From Actinomycetospora termitidis (lineage in GTDB: Bacteria > Actinomycetota > Actinomycetes > Mycobacteriales > Pseudonocardiaceae), in contig NZ_JASVWF010000010.1 in the NCBI RefSeq assembly GCF_030286555.1, positions 1-64,000 of the forward strand: DNA of 64,000 bases, in the 5' to 3' direction. The notes below the pieces were generated by a model. That model did not search any database. It was not told the origin of the DNA and worked only from the letters and a program-made list of their open reading frames with translations. Positions 16,357 to 25,600 of the stretch are shown piece by piece. The stretch's first letter is position 1; each line of letters begins with the position of its first letter. The translations under genes and the position numbers were made by a program.

Positions 16357-18528
16357 TCAGGGACGCACGCCCAGCGACTCCTCCAGGAACGCCACCTGCA
16401 GGCGCAGGAGGTTCTCCGCCACGACCTCCTGCGGCGTCATGTGCGTGACCCCGGACAGCGGCAGCACCCGGTGCGGGCGCCCGGCCGCGAGCAGCGCCGA
16501 GGACATGCGCAGCGAGTGGGCGGCGACCACGTTGTCGTCGGCGAGCCCGTGGATGAGCAGCAGCGGGCGGTTCGGCGCCTCGTCGGTGGCCGGGCGTGCG
16601 GCGTCGTCGAGGATCGAGGAGCGCTCGTAGGCGTCGGGGCGGTCCTGCGGGGTGCCGAGATAGCGCTCGGTGTAGTGGGTGTCGTAGAGCGCCCAGTCGG
16701 TCACCGGCGCTCCGGCGATCGCCGCGTGCACCGCGTCCGGGCGGCGCAGCACTGCGAGCGCGGCCAGGTACCCGCCGAAGGACCAGCCCCGGATCGCGAC
16801 CCGCGACAGGTCCAGGTCCTCCACCTCGCGGGCCGCGGCCTCCAACGCGGCGAGCTGGTCCTCCAGCACCGGCGCGGCCAGGTCGCCGTCCACCGCCCGC
16901 TCGAAGGACGGTCCGCGTCCCGGCGTGCCCCGGCCGTCGGCGACCACGACCGCGAAGCCCTGGTCGGCGAACCACTGGCTCGTCAGGAAGGCCCCGCGCG
17001 CCTCGAGCACCCGCTGGGAGTGCGGCCCGCCGTAGGGGTCGAGCAGCACCGGCAGGCGCTCCGAGCCGGGGATGTGGTGTCGCGGCAGCAGCACCGCGGT
17101 CGCGAGTCCCCGCTCCCCCGCCGCGAACAGGTGCACGCGCGGCTCGAGGTCCGGCGCCTCCGCGAACGACCGGATCACCGTCGACCCGCCGTCGCCCCGC
17201 ACCGTCGTCACCGACCCGTCGTGCTCGAGCGACGACTGCGACACCACCAGCACCCCGCCCGCGAGGCGGCCCGAGGCGACCCCGCGCTCGGCGCTGACCA
17301 CGGACACCCCGGCGTCGCGCGACCACATCGCCAGCACGCTCGACGTCGGCACCCCGGCGCGCGACGCGGTGAACAGCACCGTCCCGCCGTCGACCCCCGC
17401 CACCCCGCGGACCTGCCACTCGGGGCCGGTGACCACGGAGCCGTCGACCACCAGCCGCCGGGCGTCCTCGACGTCCGCGCACCAGACGAGCGACCCGTCG
17501 TCGAGATGGGCCGGGATCCCCGGCACCAGGTCGACCCAGGCCGGGTCGGTGTCGGTGCGGACCACCGACGAGGTTCCCGACGACGGGTCGACCCGGCGGA
17601 GCGTGACCGTGCGCTGGTCGCGGGTGGAGGTGGTGAGCAGCAGCTCGTGCGTGTCCCAGTGCACGTCGGCGAGGTACTCGTCGGGCTGGTCCACGTCCGA
17701 CCGTGAGCCCTCCAGACCGAGGAGGTGCAGCGTGACGGTCGCGTTCGTCGTGCCGGCGGCCGGGTAGGCGGTGACGGTCGGCTCGCGGTCCGGGTTCGCG
17801 GGGTCGGCGATGTGCCAGCGGGTGACGGCGCTGTCGTCGACGCGGGCGACGGCCAGCGCGGAGCCGTCGGGCGCCCACCAGAACCCGCGGTAGCGGTTCA
17901 TCTCCTCGGCCGCGACGAAGTCCGCGAGGCCGTAGGTGACGTGCTCCGCCTCCGGCGCGGCGAGCGTGCGCTCCACCCCGTTGACCAGCACGTGCAGCGC
18001 GCCCGCGCGGACGAAGGCCACCGCGTCGCCCGCCGGGGAGAGGCGCGGATCGACGACGGGGCCCTCCACCGGGAGCGGCTGCGGGGTCGACCCCGGGAGC
18101 AGCCGGACCGTGAACGCCCGCCCGGAGAGCACGAAGGTCGCGGTGTCGACGGCGCGGTCGGTCGCGTAGTCCACGACGCCGCCGGACTGCTCGCGCACCC
18201 GCTCCCGCCGGGCCCGCTCCTCCGGGGGCAGGTCGTCCTCCCCGGGGACGTCGAGGGCGAGGGGGTCGACGAGCAGGTGCTCCTCGCCGGTCGCGAGGTC
18301 GAGCACCCAGAGGCAGGTCACCGGGTCGTCACCGCCGCGGCTGCGCAGGAACACCACCCGCGAGCCGTCCGGGGCGATCGTCACGCTCCGCGGGGCGCCG
18401 AGGGTGAAGCGCCGGGTCGCGGCCTGGCGGCGGGGGAAAGATCCTCCGAATCCGGGCCCGCTGTGCGGGGGTGGCCCCGCCGCCTGGTCGCGGGGAGAGG
18501 AGTCAGGGGTGCCGACGCGTGCTGCCAC
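16357..18528 (-). CDS. S9 family (dipeptidyl peptidase IV-like) serine peptidase
   Basis: A 723-residue cytosolic-looking protein with an N-terminal beta-propeller (to about residue 480) and a C-terminal alpha/beta-hydrolase domain. Ser583 lies in GWSFGGY, Asp664 or 665 in HGLADDNV and His696 in GVTHMT. A double Glu at 208-209 (AAEEMNRYRGFWW) corresponds to the DPP IV motif that binds the substrate amino terminus. It should release dipeptides from peptides with Pro or Ala at position 2. The first 35 residues are Pro/Gly-rich and may be an unneeded extension. It is followed on the same strand, after 153 bases, by the cutinase-GH12 fusion. Confidence 0.85.
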   Translation of the reverse strand: MAARVGTPDSSPRDQAAGPPPHSGPGFGGSFPRRQAATRRFTLGAPRSVTIAPDGSRVVFLRSRGGDDPVTCLWVLDLATGEEHLLVDPLALDVPGEDDLPPEERARRERVREQSGGVVDYATDRAVDTATFVLSGRAFTVRLLPGSTPQPLPVEGPVVDPRLSPAGDAVAFVRAGALHVLVNGVERTLAAPEAEHVTYGLADFVAAEEMNRYRGFWWAPDGSALAVARVDDSAVTRWHIADPANPDREPTVTAYPAAGTTNATVTLHLLGLEGSRSDVDQPDEYLADVHWDTHELLLTTSTRDQRTVTLRRVDPSSGTSSVVRTDTDPAWVDLVPGIPAHLDDGSLVWCADVEDARRLVVDGSVVTGPEWQVRGVAGVDGGTVLFTASRAGVPTSSVLAMWSRDAGVSVVSAERGVASGRLAGGVLVVSQSSLEHDGSVTTVRGDGGSTVIRSFAEAPDLEPRVHLFAAGERGLATAVLLPRHHIPGSERLPVLLDPYGGPHSQRVLEARGAFLTSQWFADQGFAVVVADGRGTPGRGPSFERAVDGDLAAPVLEDQLAALEAAAREVEDLDLSRVAIRGWSFGGYLAALAVLRRPDAVHAAIAGAPVTDWALYDTHYTERYLGTPQDRPDAYERSSILDDAARPATDEAPNRPLLLIHGLADDNVVAAHSLRMSSALLAAGRPHRVLPLSGVTHMTPQEVVAENLLRLQVAFLEESLGVRP

Positions 18529-18534
18529 GGGCGG

Positions 18535-19212
18535 TCATCCTGCCCGCTCCACCTCCGCGACGAGCGCCTCGATGGCCCCGACGAGGTGCTCGGTCCCGTC
18601 GCGCAGCACGTTGTGCGTGGTCGGCAGGTCGGTGACGGTCCACGCCGGATCGGTGCGCAGCCGCTCGGCGATCGCGGGGAACGGCGAGTGCGGCGTCCAG
18701 GTCGGGTCCGCGGCCAGCGCGTAGTGCCGGACCCCGCGGTAGGCGCCGGTGAGCCGGATCCGCTGGACGAGCGACGCCAGCGGGTGCGGGGTGGTCCGGG
18801 GGTCGAACTGGGGCATCGGGTCGACGCCGGTCCCGCTGCGGCCGGACGCGTCGACGTACCAGGCGCGCATCGCGTCGTCCACGCCCGACCAGCACGAGTC
18901 ACCGTCCCGGGGCGCGAAGCCGTCCACCGACAGCAGCCCCCGGACCCGGCCCGGCAGGGCGTCCGCCACCCCCGCGACCACCATGCCTCCGTAGCTGTGC
19001 CCGACGAGCACGACCTCCTCGTCGAGGGCCGCGACCGTCGCGGTGACGTCGGCGACGTGCGAGGCCAGCGTCGCGCCCTGCTCCTCGACCCGCTCGCACA
19101 GCCCGGGGAGGGTGAGCGCGAGGGCCGACCGGCCGCGTGCGGCGAGGACGTCGACGACGGGCCGGTACCACCACGCGCCGTGGCAGGCGCCGGGAACGAG
19201 CACGATCTTCAT
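18535..19212 (-). CDS. Alpha/beta hydrolase (methylesterase-like)
   Basis: A 225-residue hydrolase; the ATG at 19212 gives the compact family start MKIVLVPGACHGAWWYRPVV. Oxyanion residues are in PGACHGAWW, nucleophile Ser73 in LVGHSYGGMV, and a late His in DLPTTHNVL. This resembles the salicylate/methyl-ester hydrolase group of alpha/beta hydrolases. It is divergent from the LysR-type gene at 19281, with a T-N11-A site between them, so that regulator probably controls it. It ends 6 bases before the peptidase gene begins on the same strand. Confidence 0.8.
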   Translation of the reverse strand: MKIVLVPGACHGAWWYRPVVDVLAARGRSALALTLPGLCERVEEQGATLASHVADVTATVAALDEEVVLVGHSYGGMVVAGVADALPGRVRGLLSVDGFAPRDGDSCWSGVDDAMRAWYVDASGRSGTGVDPMPQFDPRTTPHPLASLVQRIRLTGAYRGVRHYALAADPTWTPHSPFPAIAERLRTDPAWTVTDLPTTHNVLRDGTEHLVGAIEALVAEVERAG

Positions 19213-19243
19213 GACGACGAGCCTGATCGGTCGTCGTCCAGAA

Positions 19244-19258
19244 GTCCAAGAGCTGGAC
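19244..19258. promoter_or_regulatory. LysR-type operator (T-N11-A)
   Basis: GTCCA-AGAGC-TGGAC is a perfect 5-bp inverted repeat and contains the T-N11-A pattern of LysR binding sites. It lies in the 68-base gap between the hydrolase start (19212, leftward) and the LysR gene start (19281, rightward). Confidence 0.55.
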
Positions 19259-19280
19259 GTTCCGCACGGCAGAAGCAAGA

Positions 19281-20162
19281 GTGCTGGCCGTGCAGCTCCA
19301 CCAGCTCGAGTACCTGGTCGCGGTCGCCGACGAGGGCGGCTTCACGCGTGCCGCGGAGCGACTGCGGGTCGCGCAGCCCGGCGTCAGCGCGCAGGTCCGC
19401 AAGCTGGAGCGCGAGCTGGGCCACGAGCTGCTCGACCGGTCCGGCCCGCGGGTGCGGCCCACCCCGGTCGGGACCGAGGTCGTCGCCGCCGCGCGGCGGG
19501 CGCTGGACGCCGTCGCCGGGGTGACGCGCGTGGTGGAGGACCTCGACGGCCTGCTGCGGGGCGAGGCGCGGGTCGGGATGGTGACGAGCGGCCCGTTCCT
19601 CGACGTGCCCGGGGTGCTCGCCGAGTTCGCCGCCATGTACCCCGGTGTCACGTGCACGCTCGTGGAGGCCGGGTCCGGTCGCCTCGTGACGATGCTGCGG
19701 GAGGGCCGGGTCGACGTCGCGCTGATCGGCGCGGCCGGCGGCGTCGCCGACGACCTCGTCGCGCGCACGGTCACCGAGGAGTCGCTGGTGGTGGCGGTGC
19801 CCTCGGGCGACCCCCTGGCGACGGCGGCGTCGGTCGCGCCGCGCGACCTCGCGGGACGGGACGTCGTCGCCCCGTCCGAGGGCAACGCCCTGCGGGAGGC
19901 CTTCGACCTGGCCTGCGCGGACGTCCCGGTCCGGATCGCCTGCGCCGCGAGCGACCCGACCGTCCTCGCCCGGCTCGCCGCCCGTGGGCTCGGCGTCGCC
20001 GTGCTCCCGGCCTCGCTGTCCGCCCTGCGGTCCGAGGAGCTCGTGACGGTGCCCTTCGCGGCCGACGTGCGGGCCCGCCTCGTCCTCGCGTGGCCGCGCG
20101 GGTCGGTCGGCCCGGCGGCGGCCGCGCTGACGCGGGCGCTGGTCGCCGCCGTGCCGGGGTGA
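19281..20162 (+). CDS. LysR family transcriptional regulator
   Basis: A 293-residue LTTR. The winged helix-turn-helix is at residues about 5-65: LHQLEYLVAVADEGGFTRAA then LRVAQPGVSAQVRKLERELG. The effector-binding domain runs from about residue 90 to the end. It starts with GTG at 19281, or possibly GTG at 19290. Divergent orientation to the alpha/beta hydrolase gene and the T-N11-A site between them suggest it activates or represses that gene and itself. Its stop is 3 bases from the stop of the SDR gene, which runs in the opposite direction. Confidence 0.85.
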   Translation: MLAVQLHQLEYLVAVADEGGFTRAAERLRVAQPGVSAQVRKLERELGHELLDRSGPRVRPTPVGTEVVAAARRALDAVAGVTRVVEDLDGLLRGEARVGMVTSGPFLDVPGVLAEFAAMYPGVTCTLVEAGSGRLVTMLREGRVDVALIGAAGGVADDLVARTVTEESLVVAVPSGDPLATAASVAPRDLAGRDVVAPSEGNALREAFDLACADVPVRIACAASDPTVLARLAARGLGVAVLPASLSALRSEELVTVPFAADVRARLVLAWPRGSVGPAAAALTRALVAAVPG

Positions 20163-20165
20163 GCC

Positions 20166-21053
20166 TCAGGGCTCCAGCAGTTCGAGGTCCTCGAGCAGCG
20201 ACGGGTGCGTCGGCTCCCATCCGAGCGTGGCGCGCGTGTGCGCGCTGGAGGCCGGCTGGTCCGCGGCGAAGATCGGGCCGAACGGACCGAAGGTCTCGGC
20301 GGGCACGGACCCGACCGGCAGCCCGAGCCGCTTCCCGATGACCGTCGCGATGTCGACGACGGCGTCCCCCTCGTCGGCGACGGCGTGCCACGCCGTGCCG
20401 GCCGGTGCGGTCTCGAGGGCGAGCCGGAACAGGACCGCGGCGTCCCGGGCGTGCACCGCCGGCCAGCGCTGGGTCCCGTCACCGGGATAGCCCGCGACGC
20501 CGCTGCGGCGGGCCTGCTCGGTCAGGAGGCCCGCGAACCCGCCCGTGCCGCGGTCGTGGGCCGTGCGCGGGATGCGGACGGCCGTACTGCGCACCCCCTG
20601 CTCCGCCAGGGCCAGCGCGGCGTTCACGGCGCGAGCACGACCCCCGACCGGCCCGTCGGTCGGCAGCGGGTCGTGCTCCGTGGCCGCCCGGCCCGCGATC
20701 CACGGCGTGCCGGAGACGACGACCAGCGGACGCCCGCTGCCGAGGAGCGTCTGCCCGAGGGTCTCGATCGCGGCAGTCTCCTGGGCGATCGAGCGGTCGA
20801 GGGCGGTGGGATCGCCCGTCTCGTTGCCGTGGTCGAAGGCCAGGCTGATCACCCCGTCGGTGGCGGCCGCGCTCTCCCGCAGGGCGTCGAGATCGGCCAG
20901 CCCGCCGCGTACCACGGTGGCGCCCGCGTTCTCGAGGGCACGGGCCGAGCGCTCCGTCCGCGCGAGCCCGAGCACGGAGTGGCCGGCGCCGAGCAGTTCG
21001 GCGACGACGGCGTTCCCGATGGTCCCGGTGCCGCCGGTGACGAAGACGTGCAT
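20166..21053 (-). CDS. NAD(P)-binding SDR/NmrA-type oxidoreductase
   Basis: A 295-residue extended short-chain dehydrogenase-like protein. The ATG at 21053 gives MHVFVTGGTGTIGNAVVAEL, the Rossmann Gly motif at the very N-terminus; an upstream in-frame Met would put the operator into coding sequence. The classical YxxxK is not evident, so it is closer to the atypical or NmrA-like epimerase group. It is divergent from a TetR-type gene, with a 51-base inverted-repeat operator between them, implying that it is the regulator's target. Regulation by an aldehyde or ketone ligand is a guess. Confidence 0.8.
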   Translation of the reverse strand: MHVFVTGGTGTIGNAVVAELLGAGHSVLGLARTERSARALENAGATVVRGGLADLDALRESAAATDGVISLAFDHGNETGDPTALDRSIAQETAAIETLGQTLLGSGRPLVVVSGTPWIAGRAATEHDPLPTDGPVGGRARAVNAALALAEQGVRSTAVRIPRTAHDRGTGGFAGLLTEQARRSGVAGYPGDGTQRWPAVHARDAAVLFRLALETAPAGTAWHAVADEGDAVVDIATVIGKRLGLPVGSVPAETFGPFGPIFAADQPASSAHTRATLGWEPTHPSLLEDLELLEP

Positions 21054-21069
21054 GTCGAGCTCCCTCGTT

Positions 21070-21120
21070 GATGAGACCAAGTCTCGTCACCGTAGCACCG
21101 TGACGAGACTTGGTCTCATC
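21070..21120. promoter_or_regulatory. Large TetR operator: 21-bp perfect inverted repeat
   Basis: Positions 21070-21090 and 21100-21120 are exact reverse complements around a 9-base spacer. Each arm itself contains a palindrome, GAGAC-CAA-GTCTC on the left and GAGAC-TTG-GTCTC on the right, as for two TetR dimers bound side by side. The right arm overlaps the putative promoter of the tetR gene (GTGACG, 17 bases, TAGGCT at 21124-21129), and the left arm lies upstream of the SDR gene. Confidence 0.8.
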
Positions 21121-21135
21121 GCTAGGCTCGACCCC

Positions 21136-21708
21136 GTGGCGCGCTGGGAACCCGACGCCCGCCTGCGGCTCGTGCGGGCGGCGATCGACCTGTACGCCGA
21201 GCAGGGCTACGAGGTCACGACGGTCGCGCAGGTCGCCGAGCGCGCCGGCCTCACGAAGGCCACGTTCTTCCGGCACTTCCCGGACAAGCGCGAGGTGCTC
21301 TTCGCCGGACAGGAGCACCACAGCACGCTGCTGGCCGAGGGCGCCGCGGCGGCGCCGGACGGCGCGACCCCGCTCGAGGCCGTGACGGCGGCCCTCGACC
21401 ACGCGACGGCGGCCTTCACCCCGGAGCAGCGCGCGTGGGGCCCCCGTCTCCGCGCGGTCGTCGCGAGCAGCGCCGAACTGCAGGAGCGGGCCGCTTTCAA
21501 GCGGGCACACCTCGCGGCGGCCCTCGCCGACGCGCTGCGACGGCGCGGTGTCCCCGACCCGACGGCGGCGGTCGCGGCCGAGCTCGGCGTCGAGGCCTTC
21601 CACCGCGCCTTCGACCGCTGGGGCGACACCACCGACGACCGCTCCTACGGCGACCTCGCCCGCAGTGAGCTGCACGACCTGCACGCCGCGGCCACGGCGC
21701 TGCGCTGA
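21136..21708 (+). CDS. TetR family transcriptional regulator
   Basis: A 190-residue regulator. The DNA-binding domain is at residues about 9-55 with the helix-turn-helix VAQVAERAGLTKATFFRHFP. The C-terminal ligand domain is Ala-rich with no recognisable ligand motif. The GTG at 21136 was chosen because a TAGGCT -10-like box ends 6 bases upstream, giving a leaderless message. The operator at 21070-21120 covers both divergent promoters, so autorepression together with repression of the SDR gene is expected. Confidence 0.85.
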   Translation: MARWEPDARLRLVRAAIDLYAEQGYEVTTVAQVAERAGLTKATFFRHFPDKREVLFAGQEHHSTLLAEGAAAAPDGATPLEAVTAALDHATAAFTPEQRAWGPRLRAVVASSAELQERAAFKRAHLAAALADALRRRGVPDPTAAVAAELGVEAFHRAFDRWGDTTDDRSYGDLARSELHDLHAAATALR

Positions 21709-21712
21709 CGTC

Positions 21713-21955
21713 TCAGATCTCCCGCCACTCCGCGACCACGGTGAACCCCGGCGGCCTCCCCACCTCGCCGAGACTCCCGGCGCGCCCGTCGTAGCGCTCG
21801 TAGAGCCACACCCTCCACCCGCGCTCGCGCAGGTCGTCCGCGAGCTCCTCGAGCGCCGCCCGGTCGTCCCCCTCGGCCGTCCGCAGCTCGTTGCGCACCG
21901 GGGCGTCGAGCGTGCCCCGGAAGAGTCGGGCGTGGAGGTGCCAGCGCGGGGCCAT
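21713..21955 (-). CDS. Small uncharacterised protein divergent from HTH protein
   Basis: An 80-residue protein beginning MAPRWHLHARLFRGTLDAPV and ending VVAEWREI. The middle is predicted helical (ALEELADDLRERGWRVWLYERY). No known family was recognised. The ATG at 21955 lies 7 bases after TATGGT on its strand, fitting a leaderless start; another Met lies 4 codons upstream inside the operator. The -10-like box is embedded in the first of two 18-base palindromes shared with the divergent HTH gene. The arrangement recalls small regulator/effector or toxin-antitoxin pairs, but nothing in the sequence proves this. Confidence 0.55.
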   Translation of the reverse strand: MAPRWHLHARLFRGTLDAPVRNELRTAEGDDRAALEELADDLRERGWRVWLYERYDGRAGSLGEVGRPPGFTVVAEWREI

Positions 21956-21959
21956 GCCA

Positions 21960-22012
21960 TGCACCATACCTGGTGCACAGGCATTCCGACGTCATGCACT
22001 GCGACTGGTGCA
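21960..22012. promoter_or_regulatory. Pair of 18-bp operators in small divergon
   Basis: TGCACCATACCTGGTGCA (21960-21977) is a perfect 7-bp inverted repeat. TGCACTGCGACTGGTGCA (21995-22012) is its diverged copy 35 bases downstream with the same outer arms. They fill the gap between the two divergent small genes at 21955 and 22025 and overlap a likely -10 (TATGGT, minus strand). The 35-base spacing is close to three helical turns and a third, so the two sites face somewhat different sides of the helix. Confidence 0.65.
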
Positions 22013-22024
22013 CGTCACCGTCGT

Positions 22025-22243
22025 GTGGTGGACCCGAGGCAGGTGCGAGCGCGTCTCGACGCCGCCCTCCGGGAGCGCGAGGCCGCGCGGCGGGCCGCGG
22101 ACGCCGCCGAGGCGGAGTTCCGCGAGGCGATGCGCGAGGCCCTCGCGGCCGGCGTCACCGTCACCGAGGTCGCCGAGCTGACCGGCTACCACCGCAACAG
22201 CGTGCGCCGGATCGTCGACGGCACGGACGCCCCGGGGCGCTGA
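22025..22243 (+). CDS. Small helix-turn-helix protein
   Basis: A 72-residue protein starting at one of two adjacent GTG codons (22025 or 22028). Residues about 5-40 form a charged helix or coiled coil rich in Ala, Arg and Glu (ALREREAARRAADAAEAEF). The rest is a helix-turn-helix, GVTVTEVAELTGYHRNSVRR, like the MerR/Xre-style recognition helices of small regulators. The adjacent duplicated palindromes are the obvious binding sites, suggesting autoregulation and control of the 80-residue divergent gene. Confidence 0.6.
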   Translation: MVDPRQVRARLDAALREREAARRAADAAEAEFREAMREALAAGVTVTEVAELTGYHRNSVRRIVDGTDAPGR

Positions 22244-22300
22244 GCGGGACCCGGTCGACCTCACACCCGCACCGACCCGTCGTCGGGAAGACTCCGCCCC

Positions 22301-22609
22301 GTGAGCCGGACGTCCGCCCCTCTCGCCACCGTCTTCCGCGTCGTCGCGATCGCCGAGGCGTGCTCGTGGACCGGGCTGCTGATCGGGATGGTGTTCAAGT
22401 ACCTCGTGGTGTTCGACGACGTCGGGGTGCGCGTCTTCGGGCCGGTCCACGGCGCGCTGTTCGTCGCGTACGTGGTGGTCACGCTGGTCGCGGCGCGCGT
22501 CTTCCGCTGGCGAATGGTCACGACGGTCCTCGGGCTCGCCGCCAGCATCCCGCCGCTGTTCACCCTCTGGTTCGAACGCTCCGTGTACCGGCGCGGCCTG
22601 CTCGTGTAG
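22301..22609 (+). CDS. DUF3817 membrane protein
   Basis: A 102-residue integral membrane protein with three likely helices: AIAEACSWTGLLIGMVFKYL, the region around GPVHGALFVAYVVVTLVAA, and MVTTVLGLAASIPPLFTLWF. The GPVHG motif and the overall layout match DUF3817, a small actinobacterial membrane family of unknown function. It starts with GTG at 22301. One copy of the dispersed 16-bp motif lies just upstream at 22275-22290. Confidence 0.8.
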   Translation: MSRTSAPLATVFRVVAIAEACSWTGLLIGMVFKYLVVFDDVGVRVFGPVHGALFVAYVVVTLVAARVFRWRMVTTVLGLAASIPPLFTLWFERSVYRRGLLV

Positions 22610-22651
22610 TCCGACCGAGGGACGATGCACGGACGGATCTCGCCGTGTTGA

Positions 22652-25600
22652 ATGTGCAGCGTGACGAGTGCCCGCGCCCCGGAGCGTCGCCTCGTCCACG
22701 TCCTGTTCGTCGACCTCGTGGGCTTCACCAGCCTCGTCGAGGAGCTCGACGCCGAGGACGTCGCGATGCTGCAGGAGCACTACTTCTCGCAGGTCTCGGG
22801 CCTGGTCGCGGCCGCGGGCGGGCAGGTGGAGAAGTACATCGGCGACGCCGTGCTGGCCACCTTCGGGCTGCCGGCGCTCGGTCCCGACGACGCCGTCGGC
22901 GCGGTCCGGGCGGGCCTGGCCGTCATCGACTCGCTGACCGGCGTCGAGGCCGACCTCGGCCTCCCGGCCGGGACGCTGGCGGCACGGGTCGGGGTGCACA
23001 CCGGCGAGGTCGTCGTGACCTGGGCTCCCGACGGCGGGTGGCGGCTCTCCGGCGACGTCGTCAACACCGCCGCCCGCCTGCAGGCGAGCGCCGAGCCGGG
23101 CACCGTCGTCGTCGGACCGGAGACCGCCCTCGCCGTCGGGACCGCCTTCACCCTCGACCCGCTGGGCGAGGTGGCGCTGAAGGGCAAGGCCGAGCGCGTG
23201 GCGGCCTACCGGGTGTCCGGACGACGGGCCCGCGCGGCGCGGACCGCGCGCGACCGGTTCCGCGGCCGCACCGCCGAGCTCGCCCGCCTGCAGGCCACCC
23301 ACCGTGCCGCCCGTGGCGCCGAGCGCCTCACCGTCCTCGCCCCGCCCGGGGTCGGGCGCAGCCGCCTGGTCGAGGAGTTCCGCGACCGCAGCGACGGCCC
23401 GGTCTGGCTCGTCCGGGTGCGCCGCGACGAACCCGCCTACGCGCCGGTCGCGGCGCTGCTCACCGCAGCGGGCGTCACGCCCGACGGCATCGAGGACCGG
23501 CTCGCCCGGCACGGGCACACCGGGGCGCGGGCGGAGGTGTCGGCCCGGCACACCGCCGCCCTGCTCACCGGCGCCGAGCTCACCGGCAGCCCGCAGGAGC
23601 TCTGGACCTCGTGGACCGCCGTGCTCGACGCCCACGACGATCCCGGCGGCCCCACCCCGGTCTGGGTGCTCGACGACGTCCACCTCGCGGGCGCGGACCT
23701 GCACGCCTTCCTCGCCCACGCCTCGTCGGCACCCCACCGCCCCGCGCGGCTGCTCCTGTCCACCGCCCGCCCCGAGGCGCTCGCCCCGGAGGGCGACGTG
23801 CTGGTGCTCGACCCGCTGCCCGACGCCGACGTGGTCGCGATCGTCGCGGACCGCGCGCCCGACCTCCCGGCGGCGGTGGTCGAGCAGGTGCGGCGCGCGG
23901 CCGGCGGCAACCCGCTGTTCGTCGTGGAACTGCTCCGCGCGTGGGAACAGACGGGGACCGCGGGCGAGGCGACCGTCCCGAGCACGGTGCGCGCGATCTA
24001 CCTCGGCCAGCTCGACGCGCTGCCACCGTCGTCGCGCACCCTGCTCGGCCAGGGGTCGGTCGCCGGGCGCACCCTGCCCGCCTCCGCGCTGCCCGATCTC
24101 GGGGTCGCCGAGCCCGCCACCCCGCTCGCCGACCTCACGGGCGCCGGGCTGCTCCGCGGTCCGCACCCCGACGTGATCGACCCGTCGTCGTACACCTACC
24201 GGCACACGCTGCTGCACGAGACGGCCTACGCGACCCTGCCCCGGGCCCGTCGCGCGGAGCTGCACGAACGGTTCGCGGACTGGCTCGACCGGCGGGGCGG
24301 GCCGCGGCGCGCGGAGCGGGTCGGGCGGCACCTCGCGGCGGCCCACGACGAGGCCCCGGTGCTGGGCGGGCGGCTGGACCGCGTGGCGCTGGCCCGGCGC
24401 GCGGCGACCGCCCTGACCGAGGCGGGCGAGGCCGCGATCGGCAGCGAGCCGCTGCACGCCGCGGAGCTCTTCGCCCGTGCCCACGACCTCGGCGTCGCCG
24501 CCGACCCGTCCCCCTCCGAGGAGCGCGCGCACCGGCGCCTGCGCCGGGCCGAGGCCCTGCGCCGCGCCGGCCGGCTGCCCGAGGCGATGGAGGCGTTCGC
24601 CGTCGTCGCCGAGGCCGCAGCGCCCGGCACGTACCGGGTCCGGGCCGCCGCGGCCCTCGGGTACGAGGACGCGCTGTTCGACAGCCGCCTCCCACGCTCG
24701 CGGTGGGGTGCGCGCGCCCTGGAGCTGCTCGAGGACGCCCGCACGCTGACCCCGGCCGACGAGACGGGGCTGCGGGCCCGGCTGCTCGCGGCGCTCGCCC
24801 GGGCCCACGCCTACGGCGGCGACGTCCCGACGGCAGAGGTGGTCGGCGACGAGGCGGTCGCGCTCGCTCGGTCCGCGCGGGATCCGGGGGCACTCGCGTA
24901 CGCGCTGCTGGCACGGCGGCCCACGCTGGCGGCACCGCGGGCGCTGCAGGCGCGGCTCGCGGCGGACTCGGAGCTGCTGACCGCGGCCCGGGCGGCCGGC
25001 GACGGCGAGCGGGAGTTCGAGGCCCTGCGGCTGCAGATGGTGGACCTGCTCGAACTGGGGTCGACCACCGAGGCGGTCGCGCTGGCCGACGAGGCGTCCG
25101 CCCTCGCGGTGCGGCTCGGGCGACCCCTGCACCTCTGGTACCCGGCGATGTGGCGGGCCGCGATGCTGCTCCACCACGGCGACCTCGACGACGCCGCGGA
25201 GGCGGTCGAGCACTTCCGCGTCGAGGGCGAGCGCTGGCACTACGGCGACGTGGGCCAGGTGCACTCGGTGCAGCTGCTGACCCTCCACACGGCCCTCGGC
25301 ACGCCCGAGCTGGCCCTGCCGACGCTGCGGCACGTCGCGCAGGCGGTCGGCGGGCGGACGTGGGTGCACGTCGCGGTCGGGCTGGCGCGGGCCGGGGCCC
25401 TCGACGAGGCCTCGGACCTGCTGCGGTGGAGCGCCGCGGACGGCTTCGCGGTGCTCGGGGACGACGGTGCCCGGGCGTTCCTGCTCGCCGAGTGCGCCGA
25501 GACGGCGCTGCTGGTCAGCAACGCCGGGGCGGCCGCGACGCTGCGCGACCTGCTGGAGCCGTGGGCGGGACTCGTCGTCGTGGTGGGGTCCGGCGCGCTG

